This document shows, in pieces, positions 17,338-26,503 of a stretch of 64,000 nucleotides of DNA. This DNA is from Psychrobacter sp. bablab_jr014 (lineage in GTDB: Bacteria > Pseudomonadota > Gammaproteobacteria > Pseudomonadales > Moraxellaceae). The position numbers were made by a program, and so were the translations under genes. The notes beneath the pieces are model-generated. The model saw only the letters and a list, made by a program, of their open reading frames with translations. It was not told the DNA's origin and made no database searches. How positions within the stretch are numbered: the first letter of the stretch is position 1; every line of letters starts with the position of its first letter. Where the stretch lies: contig NZ_JACDXT010000001.1 of NCBI RefSeq assembly GCF_016464015.1, positions 1 to 64,000 on the forward strand, in the 5' to 3' direction.

Positions 17338-17368
17338 TCGTCTTAAGGTCAAACGTACAATATATAAA

Positions 17369-17728
17369 CTATAAGTTATCTAACGCTATCTGCGCTGAGC
17401 CTTGTCCATCATTGATATATGCCTTGAGCATTTCGCTCAGCTCGCTGTCATCAAGCGCCTCTAGCTCATCAAGCGCTTTCTCCCGCGCTGCTTCTTGATG
17501 ACTGGTGTCCACCGCACGTGGGGCGGGTGGCGTTTTTTTTGCGGGGCGCTTGGCGGTCTTTTTTGGCGCTTTTGCCGCAGGCTTTGGCACGTCATCGGTA
17601 TCTAACTGCTGGCGAACACTTGCCATATCAACGGTCACTTGGACGACATGAGCGCGGTCGTCGTCTAGGTCTGAAAATACATTAGGAATAAACAAGCCAC
17701 CATCTTTGATGATTGCGGTATATTGCAC
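17369..17728 (-). CDS. Unknown small protein with a Lys/Ala/Pro-rich linker
   Basis: I do not recognise this 119-residue protein. Residues 1-35 look like a short beta-rich module (MQYTAIIKDGGLFIPNVF). Residues 48-70 are a basic Lys/Ala/Pro-rich linker like those of nucleic-acid-associated proteins. The C-terminal 45 residues are acidic and helical, with ALDELEALDDSELSEMLKAY. The start is a GTG at 17728 with GGAGG four to five bases upstream. It lies between the AT-rich gene and nrdB on the nrd strand. Base composition resembles the core genome rather than its upstream neighbour. A role in regulation or in the nrd locus is only suggested by position. Confidence 0.75.
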   Translation of the reverse strand: MQYTAIIKDGGLFIPNVFSDLDDDRAHVVQVTVDMASVRQQLDTDDVPKPAAKAPKKTAKRPAKKTPPAPRAVDTSHQEAAREKALDELEALDDSELSEMLKAYINDGQGSAQIALDNL

Positions 17729-17822
17729 ACGACCTCCGTTTTTGAGTGTTGGTTTGCGGTTAGGGTTAAAGAGCGAGACCTAACTTATTTCAAATAGTTG
17801 AGTGTTACAAAGTTTATCCAGC

Positions 17823-18971
17823 CTACGATGACTTGCCTTTATTGGTTATTGAGCTTAATAAGTTTGTGATTTGATCGAGACCATCAAACGTATTAGGCAT
17901 TTGATCCTCGTTAGCTACTATAGGTGCAAAAATAACTTTTTCAAAATTATCAAAGCTTTCCTTCATTCCTTCTCTTAAACCCTCAGTATCTAAATTATAG
18001 TTATGTATAAACTGGCAAAGTGTTATACGTAGATCTATTTGAAGTATTTGAGAGCGAATAGACTTTATATTAGAAAGAGATATTCTAAAAAAGTATAAAA
18101 TAACAAGTAGTAAAAAAATAGTAGAAACAGTAGCAGTGATAAATATAAGGTTATTTATATTTTCTTGACTTAAGTAAAATATTGACCATAAAAATTTTGC
18201 TATAATAATTAGTATTATACAGCCCATTAGTATCCGATATATTGTTTTTTCATCGTCCATTTCCTTTTTCTTTACGTCTTTCAAAGATGTAAAACCTTTC
18301 GATAGAGATACGAAATTATATTCGCTTCTCTGCTCTTCTAGAGTGTTTTTAAGATCTTGTGTTTGCTTAAGAAGTTTTTTACTTGTTTCTATATTCTTCG
18401 TTATTACATCTTCATTTTCCTGTAACTTCTTGATATTTTCCAATGATTCTTTACTCAAGTTTTGCTTTAAATGAATATCAAAAACTCTTTTTGGTATAGA
18501 GAACCATAAAAATGATAATCTTTTGAAAGAATCATCTGATAATATATCAGAATAATACTGGAAATCTTGGACTGTTTTATTTAAGTAATTTTTAATTCCT
18601 GTCTCTGTACATATGAGAGATGCTTCATATATATCCGCATATATAGTTACATAAATAGCATCTACTAATTCTTTGAATTTAAATCCATTTAGACTTTTTT
18701 CATTTTCTGCCCTGAGTATTGTGTGATTGTAAGATGACAGCAAATTACCAGATGCTGCAATATGTACATCAGTCCAACTATTATACTCCAAGTCTGCTTT
18801 GTCTAAAAAATCGGTTATATTTTCATCAATGACGTTCAAAAAGTGAACAAGTATTTCTACTAGTTTTTTTAATTCTTTCGATAGCGATTCTTTTGAAAGC
18901 TCTTCAATTAATATATCACACAGTATTTTTCTTAGATTCTTAAATTCCGAACTACTGTATTTATAAAGCAT
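17823..18971 (-). CDS. AT-rich unknown membrane protein with coiled coil, between nrdA and nrdB
   Basis: The function is not recognised. The 382-residue protein has a long helical N-terminal half, a likely coiled coil at about residues 185-235 (KKLLKQTQDLKNTLEEQRSE), and two adjacent TM segments at about 243-265 and 272-295. The C-terminal cytoplasmic part has IDLRITLCQFIHNY and FEKVIFAPIV. There is no signal peptide or catalytic motif I can name. Codon and base use are visibly AT-rich compared with nrdA and nrdB, which points to horizontal acquisition. A weak SD (GAAGAT) precedes the ATG. Similar layouts occur in membrane components of phage-defence modules, but that is a guess. Confidence 0.8.
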   Translation of the reverse strand: MLYKYSSSEFKNLRKILCDILIEELSKESLSKELKKLVEILVHFLNVIDENITDFLDKADLEYNSWTDVHIAASGNLLSSYNHTILRAENEKSLNGFKFKELVDAIYVTIYADIYEASLICTETGIKNYLNKTVQDFQYYSDILSDDSFKRLSFLWFSIPKRVFDIHLKQNLSKESLENIKKLQENEDVITKNIETSKKLLKQTQDLKNTLEEQRSEYNFVSLSKGFTSLKDVKKKEMDDEKTIYRILMGCIILIIIAKFLWSIFYLSQENINNLIFITATVSTIFLLLVILYFFRISLSNIKSIRSQILQIDLRITLCQFIHNYNLDTEGLREGMKESFDNFEKVIFAPIVANEDQMPNTFDGLDQITNLLSSITNKGKSS

Positions 18972-19051
18972 ATTTATATCTTCTATAGGGTTTATTTTAA
19001 ATAGAAATATAAAGCTATTTTCTTAATTCCCAAACACAACTTCTTAAACAA

Positions 19052-19077
19052 CGAACCCAGCCCCACAGCCGAGTTCG
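19052..19077 (-). terminator. Weak hairpin between nrdA and the AT-rich gene
   Basis: CGAAC and GTTCG arms flank a GC-rich middle; on the minus strand TTGTTT follows, and on the plus strand a longer T run. It may partly terminate nrdA transcription or mark the edge of the inserted segment. Confidence 0.35.
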
Positions 19078-19086
19078 CTTTTTTAT

Positions 19087-21366
19087 TTACAACTTACACG
19101 CGCCGCCAGCACAGCCGTCATCTTCCATATCCGCTTGGGCATCGTTCGCGCCGTCACGGGTATTGTGGTAGTACAGCGTTTTTACGCCCAGCTTATACGC
19201 GGTCAATAGATCTTTTAACAAGACTTTCATCGGTACGCGCTGACCCTCAAAGCGGGCGGGGTCGTAGTTGGTGTTCGCCGAGATGCTTTGGTCGATAAAC
19301 TTTTGCATGATGGCGACCAGTTTTAGATAGCCGTCATTGCTTGGCATTTGCCACAGTAGCTCGTATTGGTTCTTGAGCGTGTTAATCTCAGGCACGACTT
19401 GTTTTAGGATGCCGTCTTTTGATGCCTTGATAGAGACCAGACCGCGTGGCGGCTCGATGCCATTGGTCGCGTTGGCAATCTGACTTGAGGTTTCAGAGGG
19501 CATCAGCGCCGATAGGGTCGAGTTGCGCAGACCGTGTTCGGTGATGCTGCTGCGTAGCGCTTCCCAATCGAGATGTAGCGGCTCTTGGCAGATGCCGTCC
19601 AAATCCTTTTTATAGGTGTCAATCGGCAAGATGCCTTGCGAGTACGTGGTCTCGTTAAAGGCAGGGCACGCGCCTTTTTCTTGTGCCAGTTTGTTTGAGG
19701 CTTTTAGCAAGTAGTATTGCAACGCTTCAAAGGTCTGGTGCGTGAGTCCAAGCGCACTGTCGTCCGAGTAGCGTGCGCCATTTTTGGCAAGGTAGTAGGC
19801 GTAGTTGATGACGCCCACACCGAGCGTGCGGCGGCGCATACTGCCATTTTCGGCAGCGGCGACAGGGTAGTCTTGATAGTCAAGCAGAGCATCAAGGGCG
19901 CGGACGATCAGCTCGGCTGGCTCTTCGATGTCGCTCACGTTGTCGACTTTACCAAGGTTGACAGCAGACAGCGTACAGAGCGCAATCTCGCCTGTTTCGT
20001 CATTGATGTTGTCCAACGGGCTGGTCGGTAGCGCGATTTCCATGCACAGGTTTGACTGGCGAATCGGCGCAACTTTGGCATCAAAAGGGCTGTGCGTGTT
20101 GCAGTGGTCGACGTTTTGGATATAGATGCGACCTGTGCTCGCGCGCTCTTGCATCATCAGGCTGAATAGGTCAGCGGCTGGGATTTGGCGCTTGCGGATG
20201 CTCTCGTCTTGCTCATATTGAGTGTATAGCGCTTCGAATTTGTCTTGATCTTCAAAGAATGCATCATACAGACCAGGTACGTCTGAAGGTGAGAACAGGC
20301 TGATGGCTTGTCCTTTAATCAGGCGCGTGTATAGCGTTTTGTTAATCTGTACGCCGTAGTCCATGTGGCGCACGCGGTTGTCTTCGACGCCGCGGTTGTT
20401 TTTGAGCACCAGTAGCGACTCAACTTCTAAATGCCATAGCGGATAGAATAGGGTCGCTGCGCCGCCACGTACGCCGCCTTGTGAACAGCATTTGACCGCC
20501 GTTTGGAACAATTTATAAAACGGGATACAGCCTGTGTGCTGCGCTTCGCCGCCACGGATAGGGCTACCCAATGCACGGATGCGACCTGCGTTGATGCCGA
20601 TGCCTGCGCGCTGAGACACATAGCGGACGATGGCGCTGGTGGTGGCGTTGATAGAGTCAAGGCTGTCGCCGCACTCAATCAAGACGCACGAGCTGAACTG
20701 GCGCGATGGCGTACGCACGCCTGACATGATGGGCGTAGGCAGTGAGATTTTGAACTGTGACGCGGCGTCATAAAAGCGCTTGACGAAGTCTAGGCGCGTG
20801 TCCTTGTCGTAGTTTGAAAACAGGCACATACCGACCAGCATGTAAAGGAACTGCGGGCTTTCAAAGACTTTTTTGCTCACGCGGTCTTGCACAAGGTACT
20901 TGCCCGCCATTTGCTCAACGGCAGCGTAGGCAAGGTTCATATCGCGCCAATGGTCGATATAGTCGTCCAGCTCGTCAAATTCAGCCTTGCTGTAGTCGGC
21001 GAGGATGTGCTCGTCATACTTGCCCGCGTCGGTCAATGTTTGCACATGGTCAAGCAGGTGCGGCGGGGTAAAGGTGTTATACGCAATCTTACGCAGATGA
21101 AAAATCGCCAAACGCGCTGCTAAGTACTGATAGTCTGGGGTGTTTTCAGAGATGAGGTCAGCGGCAGACTTGATGATGGTCTCATGAATATCGCGAGTCT
21201 TGATGCCTTCATAAAACTGAATGTGCGACTTTAGCTCCACTTGCGACACCGACACATTGTCCAAATCATGTGCTGCCCACGTGATTACCTTATGGATTTT
21301 GTCCAGATTAATCGGCTCTAGACGTCCGTCACGTTTGGTCACTTGAAGCTTGTCAATATGTGTCAT
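19087..21366 (-). CDS. nrdA: Class Ia ribonucleoside-diphosphate reductase alpha subunit
   Basis: NrdA binds NDP substrates and allosteric nucleotides and makes dNDPs with NrdB. An N-terminal ATP-cone spans about residues 7-97. Catalytic cysteines are visible in SSCVLIECGDSLDSI and IALCTLSAVNLG (the redox pair) and in SNLCMEIALPT (thiyl radical site). The C-terminal CAGGAC pair is the swinging-arm dithiol. The length of 759 is standard. GAGGA precedes the ATG. Upstream palindromes match NrdR boxes, so dNTP/ATP-responsive repression by NrdR is likely. Two extra genes lie between it and nrdB. Confidence 0.97.
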   Translation of the reverse strand: MTHIDKLQVTKRDGRLEPINLDKIHKVITWAAHDLDNVSVSQVELKSHIQFYEGIKTRDIHETIIKSAADLISENTPDYQYLAARLAIFHLRKIAYNTFTPPHLLDHVQTLTDAGKYDEHILADYSKAEFDELDDYIDHWRDMNLAYAAVEQMAGKYLVQDRVSKKVFESPQFLYMLVGMCLFSNYDKDTRLDFVKRFYDAASQFKISLPTPIMSGVRTPSRQFSSCVLIECGDSLDSINATTSAIVRYVSQRAGIGINAGRIRALGSPIRGGEAQHTGCIPFYKLFQTAVKCCSQGGVRGGAATLFYPLWHLEVESLLVLKNNRGVEDNRVRHMDYGVQINKTLYTRLIKGQAISLFSPSDVPGLYDAFFEDQDKFEALYTQYEQDESIRKRQIPAADLFSLMMQERASTGRIYIQNVDHCNTHSPFDAKVAPIRQSNLCMEIALPTSPLDNINDETGEIALCTLSAVNLGKVDNVSDIEEPAELIVRALDALLDYQDYPVAAAENGSMRRRTLGVGVINYAYYLAKNGARYSDDSALGLTHQTFEALQYYLLKASNKLAQEKGACPAFNETTYSQGILPIDTYKKDLDGICQEPLHLDWEALRSSITEHGLRNSTLSALMPSETSSQIANATNGIEPPRGLVSIKASKDGILKQVVPEINTLKNQYELLWQMPSNDGYLKLVAIMQKFIDQSISANTNYDPARFEGQRVPMKVLLKDLLTAYKLGVKTLYYHNTRDGANDAQADMEDDGCAGGACKL

Positions 21367-21515
21367 GGTGTCCTCATGGATTGATGGTGCAAAAGTGCTG
21401 AGAGGCTATAATTCATCTCAGCCTAAAGTCATACGCTGTCTATAGTTAGGCAAAAATAGCCGTGAATTTTAGGCAATACAAAGCCGCTATCTACTGTTCG
21501 TTTTTTGAACAATAA

Positions 21516-21563
21516 ATACTATATATAGCGTTCGTTGTTGTTTGTAGGCACAATATAGCGGGA
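21516..21563 (-). promoter_or_regulatory. Probable pair of NrdR boxes upstream of nrdA
   Basis: The 16-mer at 21516-21531 has the palindromic core CTATATATAG and fits the NrdR consensus ACACWATATATWGTGT at most core positions. A second, weaker box (GCACAATATA half-site, 21548-21563) lies 31-32 bases away centre to centre. That is the three-turn spacing typical of NrdR box pairs. Position is about 150-200 bases upstream of the nrdA start. The remainder of 21367-21859 is AT-rich and otherwise empty. Confidence 0.7.
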
Positions 21564-21859
21564 TTTTTTTTAAAATACTAGATTGATTTTAGCCAGATAA
21601 TATGTTGGACGTACCAAAAATTTGGCTTGATTTTTCGCAATGAAAGAGCGCATAAGGGCTAAGCGGTTTTTGTAAAAAATTAAATTTTTTTGTGCTTATT
21701 TTTGCCCTGCTTAAATGAGCTATCAAAAGGCGTGAGTAGCGCAAAGGGCGCTGATTGTAGCGCAAAATGCAGCAAATCGCCAGCCATTCGCGTGACGATT
21801 GTGCTTATATAAAAACTTAGGTAAAACTGGCAATAAAAACAGCAGAGAGGATAGGCGCG

Positions 21860-22219
21860 TTACAGCACCATACGTACCGTTTTGGCGTTATCAAGTGCCG
21901 CATACAATTCATTGACCTGTTCGGCTGAGGTCAAGTGCAGATTGACGCGTACTGAATGAAAGCGGTTGGTTTTTGAGGGTTTGACTTCCATTGAAGCAAA
22001 ATCAAACTCAGGGAACATGCCGCCCAAAATAAGCTTTAGCTCATTGAGTAGCGTGTCGTGCTCGCCTTCGTGCCCGATGATGCTCATCGGATAGTTCATC
22101 GGAAAATCCCACAGCTCAGGATTTTGGATGTCGGTTTTTTTGCCGCGGATGCCTTTGGCTGCGCCAATCGCGTTGATATTCAGCGCTTTATTGGTTTTGT
22201 TGTCGTTGTTTTGACTCAT
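21860..22219 (-). CDS. DUF493 / YbeD-family protein
   Basis: A 119-residue protein of the YbeD-like family (DUF493), small ACT-like fold proteins of unknown biochemical role. The family pattern is seen in LWDFPMNYPMSIIGHEG near residue 40 and in the alternating strands up to SVRVNLHLTSAEQVNELYAAL at the C-terminus. About 35 N-terminal residues rich in Asn and Lys extend beyond the usual length. In E. coli ybeD lies next to lipB; here no lipoate gene is near. AAGG lies upstream of the ATG. Role unknown. Confidence 0.85.
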   Translation of the reverse strand: MSQNNDNKTNKALNINAIGAAKGIRGKKTDIQNPELWDFPMNYPMSIIGHEGEHDTLLNELKLILGGMFPEFDFASMEVKPSKTNRFHSVRVNLHLTSAEQVNELYAALDNAKTVRMVL

Positions 22220-22340
22220 AATAAATGCCTTGTTTTGACGGTATCAATAAAATGGGTAGTAAGTGCCCTTGTTTATAATGGCACGTTGTGCATTATTCAA
22301 GCGCACATAATGAGTGCTTGAGTGCTAAGTACTAGAAGGG

Positions 22341-23267
22341 CTAAGGCAAATAGCCACTCACAGGCGCGATATCGGGTGGTACATGGCCCTCATTTAAGGC
22401 CTCTAACAGATTGACCTCAATCGTGCGCGATAAGGCAAGCAACGGCAACTGATTGGCGGCCATACCAAAGGGATCTTCAAGCTCTTCGCTCAGCGCGTCC
22501 AAACCAAAAAACGTATAGGCAATCACCGCGCAGACAAACGGCGTCGTCCAGCCCATCGACGCCACCAAACCAAAGGGCAGCATAATACAATAAATATAAG
22601 TGGTGCGGTGCACGAGCAGCATATAGGCAAAGGGCAGCGGCGTGTTTAAGATGCGCTCACACGCAGCAAGCACAACGGTCATCGAGTTTAAGCGCTCATC
22701 CATATTTTGGATGATTTGTTCAGAGACCATTTGTTGGCGGCGGACATTGCCCAGCGTTTTACCAAGCATGCGCATGATGCCGTCAGGGACATTGCGTACA
22801 TTTTGTAGCTGTGTAAGCTGCTCAGGCGTCATGTAGGGCGCAATATCCGTCCACGGTGCGGTGCCACGCAAACGGTGACGCACAGCATGGGTAAAGGCAA
22901 TGGTCAGATGAATCATTGTGCGCTGGGCGTGTTGTCCTGCCTCGGTATCGCTATCAATATAAGAGATGACTTGACGGGCAAAGCTACGCGCATCGTAAAC
23001 GAGCTGACCCCATAGTGTGCGCGCTTCCCACCAGCGCTGATAGCTGGCATTGTTGCGAAAGCCCAAAAACAATGACAGCGCAATGCCCAATAAGGTAAAC
23101 ATCGCGGTACTGTAATAGGGAAAGGATTTGGGCAACTCATGCTGAATGATGGTCACGATTAAACTCAGCAGCGTGACCAGTAGAATCTGCGGATAGATTT
23201 TGGGAATAATTGAGCCGCGTAAGGTAAAGAAAATTCTTAATGGGTGCGGTTGTTGGCGGACAATCAT
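22341..23267 (-). CDS. Bestrophin-family membrane channel (UPF0187)
   Basis: Bacterial bestrophin homologues form pentameric ion channels in the inner membrane; those studied conduct cations or anions. The 308-residue protein has the family N-terminal pattern with ALSLFLGFRNNASYQRWWEAR near residue 70, a motif highly conserved in this family. Its C-terminal half includes PFVCAVIAYTFFGLDALSEE and the typical EDPFG motif. About four hydrophobic segments are seen. AGGAAA precedes the ATG. It appears to be a single-gene unit. The transported ion cannot be read from sequence. Confidence 0.9.
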   Translation of the reverse strand: MIVRQQPHPLRIFFTLRGSIIPKIYPQILLVTLLSLIVTIIQHELPKSFPYYSTAMFTLLGIALSLFLGFRNNASYQRWWEARTLWGQLVYDARSFARQVISYIDSDTEAGQHAQRTMIHLTIAFTHAVRHRLRGTAPWTDIAPYMTPEQLTQLQNVRNVPDGIMRMLGKTLGNVRRQQMVSEQIIQNMDERLNSMTVVLAACERILNTPLPFAYMLLVHRTTYIYCIMLPFGLVASMGWTTPFVCAVIAYTFFGLDALSEELEDPFGMAANQLPLLALSRTIEVNLLEALNEGHVPPDIAPVSGYLP

Positions 23268-23390
23268 AGCGTTTCCTAGTGCAGGCAGGTATAAAAGCGG
23301 ACAATGCGCTTACTGAGTGTGAACATTACCGCGCCCTATGATAGCAGCAATTTTTTATAAGCCAACAATATAATGGTCATCAGAAATATA

Positions 23391-23421
23391 AAAAGGGACA
23401 AGCGCTTGTTAAACTTGTCCC
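23391..23421 (-). terminator. Terminator of the ParD-like/map unit
   Basis: An 8-bp stem GGGACAAG/CTTGTCCC with an 11-base loop; TTTTT follows on the minus strand, 36 bases after the map stop. Confidence 0.8.
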
Positions 23422-23456
23422 TTCTTGTATGCCTACATATACTCAAAAATTTAGCA

Positions 23457-24230
23457 TTAAACCATTTCTTCTTCCCGCAGCGTCAACACTTCATAGCCGT
23501 CCGCCGTCACAGCGATGGTGTGTTCCCACTGGGCAGAGAGTTTTTTGTCCGCCGTGACCACCGTCCAGCCGTCTTTTTTCATTTTGATTTTGGCCTTGCC
23601 TTGGTTAATCATTGGCTCGATGGTAAAGGTCATGCCTTCTTCTAACACCAAGCCCTTGCCTGCGCGTCCATAGTGCAGCACTTCGGGCTGCTCGTGCATC
23701 TCGCGCCCGATGCCGTGTCCGCAGTATTCCCGAACAACCGAGTAGCCATTTTTTTCGGCGTGGCTTTGGATGGCATGCCCGACATCGCCGAGCGTCGCGC
23801 CTGCTTTTACCACACGGATACCTGCCCACATCGCGGCATAAGTCTCGTCCACAAGGCGCTTAGCTAACGGCATGACCTCGCCAATCATATACATTTTGCT
23901 GGAGTCGGCGATAAAGCCATTTTTTTCTAAGGTAATATCGACATTGACGATATCGCCTGATTTGAGCGTCTGCGTGTCTGAGGGCACGCCGTGGCATACC
24001 ACCTGATTGACCGAACTATTGAGTACATATTGATAGTCGTATTGACCTTTGCTGGCAGGTCGTGACTGTAACTCATCGACGATGTAGCGCTCCGCCAAGT
24101 CATTAATCGCCATCGTGGTGATGCCTGCGCTGATGTGCTGGTCTAAATAAGCAAAAACTGATGCCAGTAAGCGTCCAGATTCACGCATCAAATCAAGCTC
24201 TTCTGGGGTTTTTAAGGAGATATTAGCCAT
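23457..24230 (-). CDS. map: Type I methionine aminopeptidase
   Basis: Map removes the initiator Met from nascent proteins using two bound metal ions. All five metal ligands of the family are visible: Asp in NVDIT, Asp in ADSSKMY, His in GIGREMHEQP, Glu in FTIEPM and Glu in QWEHT, plus the substrate His in QVVCHGVP. The length of about 257 is usual. The ATG at 24230 is preceded by AAGGAA; the TTG one codon earlier is unlikely. It overlaps the end of the ParD-like gene by 8 bases, which suggests coupled translation. It is not next to rpsB, so this may be a second map copy in the genome. Confidence 0.95.
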   Translation of the reverse strand: MANISLKTPEELDLMRESGRLLASVFAYLDQHISAGITTMAINDLAERYIVDELQSRPASKGQYDYQYVLNSSVNQVVCHGVPSDTQTLKSGDIVNVDITLEKNGFIADSSKMYMIGEVMPLAKRLVDETYAAMWAGIRVVKAGATLGDVGHAIQSHAEKNGYSVVREYCGHGIGREMHEQPEVLHYGRAGKGLVLEEGMTFTIEPMINQGKAKIKMKKDGWTVVTADKKLSAQWEHTIAVTADGYEVLTLREEEMV

Positions 24231-24429
24231 CAATTAAGTTCCTTACATTCACATCGGCGTGTTTTAGTTGCTCGTTAATGATATCAGTGTAGGACAGATG
24301 CGGGTTGGCTTCGGCGAGCATGCCTATTTTTATCCAATATTCCGCCTGTGCGTTAATTGAGCGCACCATAACGCTGCTGGCTTTACGAATCTCTTCGTGC
24401 AGCGTGTCATCAATTTTTACAATACCCAT
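24223..24429 (-). CDS. ParD-like small protein upstream of map
   Basis: A 68-residue protein that resembles the ParD-like antitoxin family. It has a short beta strand (MGIVKIDDTLHEEIRKASS) followed by helices, with MVRSINAQAEYWIKIG as a ribbon-helix-helix-like core. Classic ParD proteins pair with a ParE toxin, but none is here; instead it overlaps the start of map by 8 bases. ParD-like genes next to map may recur in other Gammaproteobacteria (from memory). It could be a DNA-binding autoregulator or an orphan antitoxin; the pairing is the main clue. Confidence 0.78.
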   Translation of the reverse strand: MGIVKIDDTLHEEIRKASSVMVRSINAQAEYWIKIGMLAEANPHLSYTDIINEQLKHADVNVRNLIDG

Positions 24430-24547
24430 AAGTTTTCCAATATATGAAACGTATACGGAATATATATACTTTATAGTGCTGTTTCAAATGAAGGGTTGAA
24501 CGCTCGCTCTGGTTCATTGCTTTGCGCTTTTATTAAATAAAGGCCAT

Positions 24548-24578
24548 AAAAAAAGCCGAGACTCAGCTCGACTTTTTT
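24548..24578 (-). terminator. Terminator of rpoD
   Basis: A hairpin (CGAG ACTCAG CTCG) extended by A/T tracts with one mismatch, just after the rpoD stop on the minus strand. Confidence 0.75.
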
Positions 24579-24613
24579 ATCAGTTATTTATTAATCAAAG
24601 CGCAAAGCAAGTC

Positions 24614-26503
24614 CTAGTCGTTTTCTAAGAAAGAACGTAAGTGCTCAGAGCGCGATGGGTGACGCAGTTTACGCAAGGCTTTTGCCTCAATCTGACGGAT
24701 ACGCTCACGCGTTACATCAAATTGCTTGCCGACTTCTTCTAACGTGTGGTCGGTCGGCATGTCGATACCAAAGCGCATTTTTAGTACGCGCGCTTCACGT
24801 TCGGTGAGGTTGCCCAATACGTCGCGAGTGGCTTCACGCAGACCCGCTGAGGTGGCATCATCGACAGGACTTGAGATGGTCGAGTCCTCAATAAAGTCGC
24901 CTAGGTGTGAGTCTTCATCATCACCAATAGGGGTTTCCATTGAAATCGGCTCTTTGGCGATTTTGAGCACTTTACGGACTTTGACTTCGTCCATCTCTAA
25001 ACGCTCGCCCAATTCCTCAGGCGTTGGTTCGCGTCCCATTTCTTGTAGCAGCTGACGTGAGACGCGGTTGATTTTGTTAATCGTCTCAATCATGTGTACA
25101 GGGATACGGATGGTGCGCGCTTGGTCAGCGATAGAGCGGGTAATCGCCTGACGAATCCACCATGTGGCATAGGTTGAGAACTTATAACCACGGCGGTATT
25201 CAAATTTATCCACCGCTTTCATCAAACCAATGTTACCTTCTTGAATCAAATCCAAGAACTGTAGACCACGGTTGGTATATTTTTTCGCGATAGAAATCAC
25301 CAGACGCAAGTTTGCCTCGACCATTTCTTTTTTGGCGCGGCGGGCTTTGGCTTCACCGATTGCCATACGGCGGGCGACGTCTTTCATGTCGTGGATTTCC
25401 ATGTCGAGCTTTTGCTCGTAGTCACGGATTTTGCGCTGTAAGATAATAACGTCATCAATCACTTTTTCTAGCGTTTCAGCAAAGGCAGGCTTGCCTTTTA
25501 GACGCTCAGTCAACCAATCAACGTTGGCTTCGTTACTTGGGAAGGTCTTACGGAACTCGGCGCGCGGCATACGACCACGGCGGATAACCAAACGCATGAT
25601 TTGACGCTCGTGTTTGCGCACATCATCGTACACGTCATGCATCAGTGCCATGACTTGGTCAGAGAGGCGGTTATTTAGTTTGAGCATCATAAAGCGGTTG
25701 GCAAGCAGCCCATACGCGGCATCTGCTTGCACGCTGCCACGACCATAATCAATCAAAGCTTGCTTGGCGGCCGTGAATAGGGCTTCAATCTCTTCTAGAC
25801 GAGCGCGTACTTCTTCAGGGTCAAGGCCGCTGCTTTCTTCTTCAGCATCGTCATCGTTATCTTCGATGTCGTCATCGTCGATATCGTCATCGTCTTCATC
25901 ATCAAGGTCGGCTTTGCCATTACTTTTAGCTTTGATAACGGGCATTTTGTCGTCGGTATCGTCTGCAGCGTCATCGCCTGTTTCTGGATCCAAAAAGCCT
26001 GTGATGACGTCAGAGAGTTTTTTCTCGCCTTCTTGTACACGCTGATACTCATCAAGCACCAATTGCACCGTACCTGGCCAGTATGCCATCGCGTGCTGGA
26101 CGTCACGGATACCTTCTTCAATACGCTTGGCAATCGCAATCTCACCTTCACGAGTCAGTAGGTCAACCGTACCCATCTCGCGCATATACATACGCACAGG
26201 GTCAGTGGTGCGACCAGGCTCCGTCTCGACCGATGCCAATACCGCTGCCGCTTCATCGGCTGCCATATCGTCATCGCTTGAGTCGTCATTCATTAAGATG
26301 TCGTCATCATCAGGCGCTGCTTCAAAGATTTTGATGCCCACATCGGTCAGCATCTGCACGATGTCTTCAATCTGGTCGCTTTCGGTGATGGATTCGGGCA
26401 GCTGGTCGTTTACCTCAGCATAGGTAAGGTATCCTTGCTCTTTACCCATTTGAATCAAGGTGGCCAGCTGAGAGGTAGGATGAGAAACTGACTTATCTTT
26501 CAT
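24614..26503 (-). CDS. rpoD: Primary sigma factor RpoD (sigma-70)
   Basis: The housekeeping sigma factor directs RNA polymerase to -35/-10 promoters. Region 1.1 is at the N-terminus (residues 1-75), followed by a long non-conserved region with an acidic Asp-rich tract near 190-220. Region 2 contains [17 protein letters not shown] and region 4.2 has the helix-turn-helix [20 protein letters not shown] near the end. I take the ATG at 26503 (MKDKSV), although the frame opens seven codons earlier at 26524. The length is close to E. coli sigma-70. It lies downstream of dnaG with about 430 bases between, so it has room for its own promoters. Confidence 0.97.
   Translation of the reverse strand: MKDKSVSHPTSQLATLIQMGKEQGYLTYAEVNDQLPESITESDQIEDIVQMLTDVGIKIFEAAPDDDDILMNDDSSDDDMAADEAAAVLASVETEPGRTTDPVRMYMREMGTVDLLTREGEIAIAKRIEEGIRDVQHAMAYWPGTVQLVLDEYQRVQEGEKKLSDVITGFLDPETGDDAADDTDDKMPVIKAKSNGKADLDDEDDDDIDDDDIEDNDDDAEEESSGLDPEEVRARLEEIEALFTAAKQALIDYGRGSVQADAAYGLLANRFMMLKLNNRLSDQVMALMHDVYDDVRKHERQIMRLVIRRGRMPRAEFRKTFPSNEANVDWLTERLKGKPAFAETLEKVIDDVIILQRKIRDYEQKLDMEIHDMKDVARRMAIGEAKARRAKKEMVEANLRLVISIAKKYTNRGLQFLDLIQEGNIGLMKAVDKFEYRRGYKFSTYATWWIRQAITRSIADQARTIRIPVHMIETINKINRVSRQLLQEMGREPTPEELGERLEMDEVKVRKVLKIAKEPISMETPIGDDEDSHLGDFIEDSTISSPVDDATSAGLREATRDVLGNLTEREARVLKMRFGIDMPTDHTLEEVGKQFDVTRERIRQIEAKALRKLRHPSRSEHLRSFLEND

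Noticed and set aside
24223-24429. Classic ParDE toxin-antitoxin module
   Set aside because: No ParE-type frame is next to the ParD-like gene; the only partner is map.
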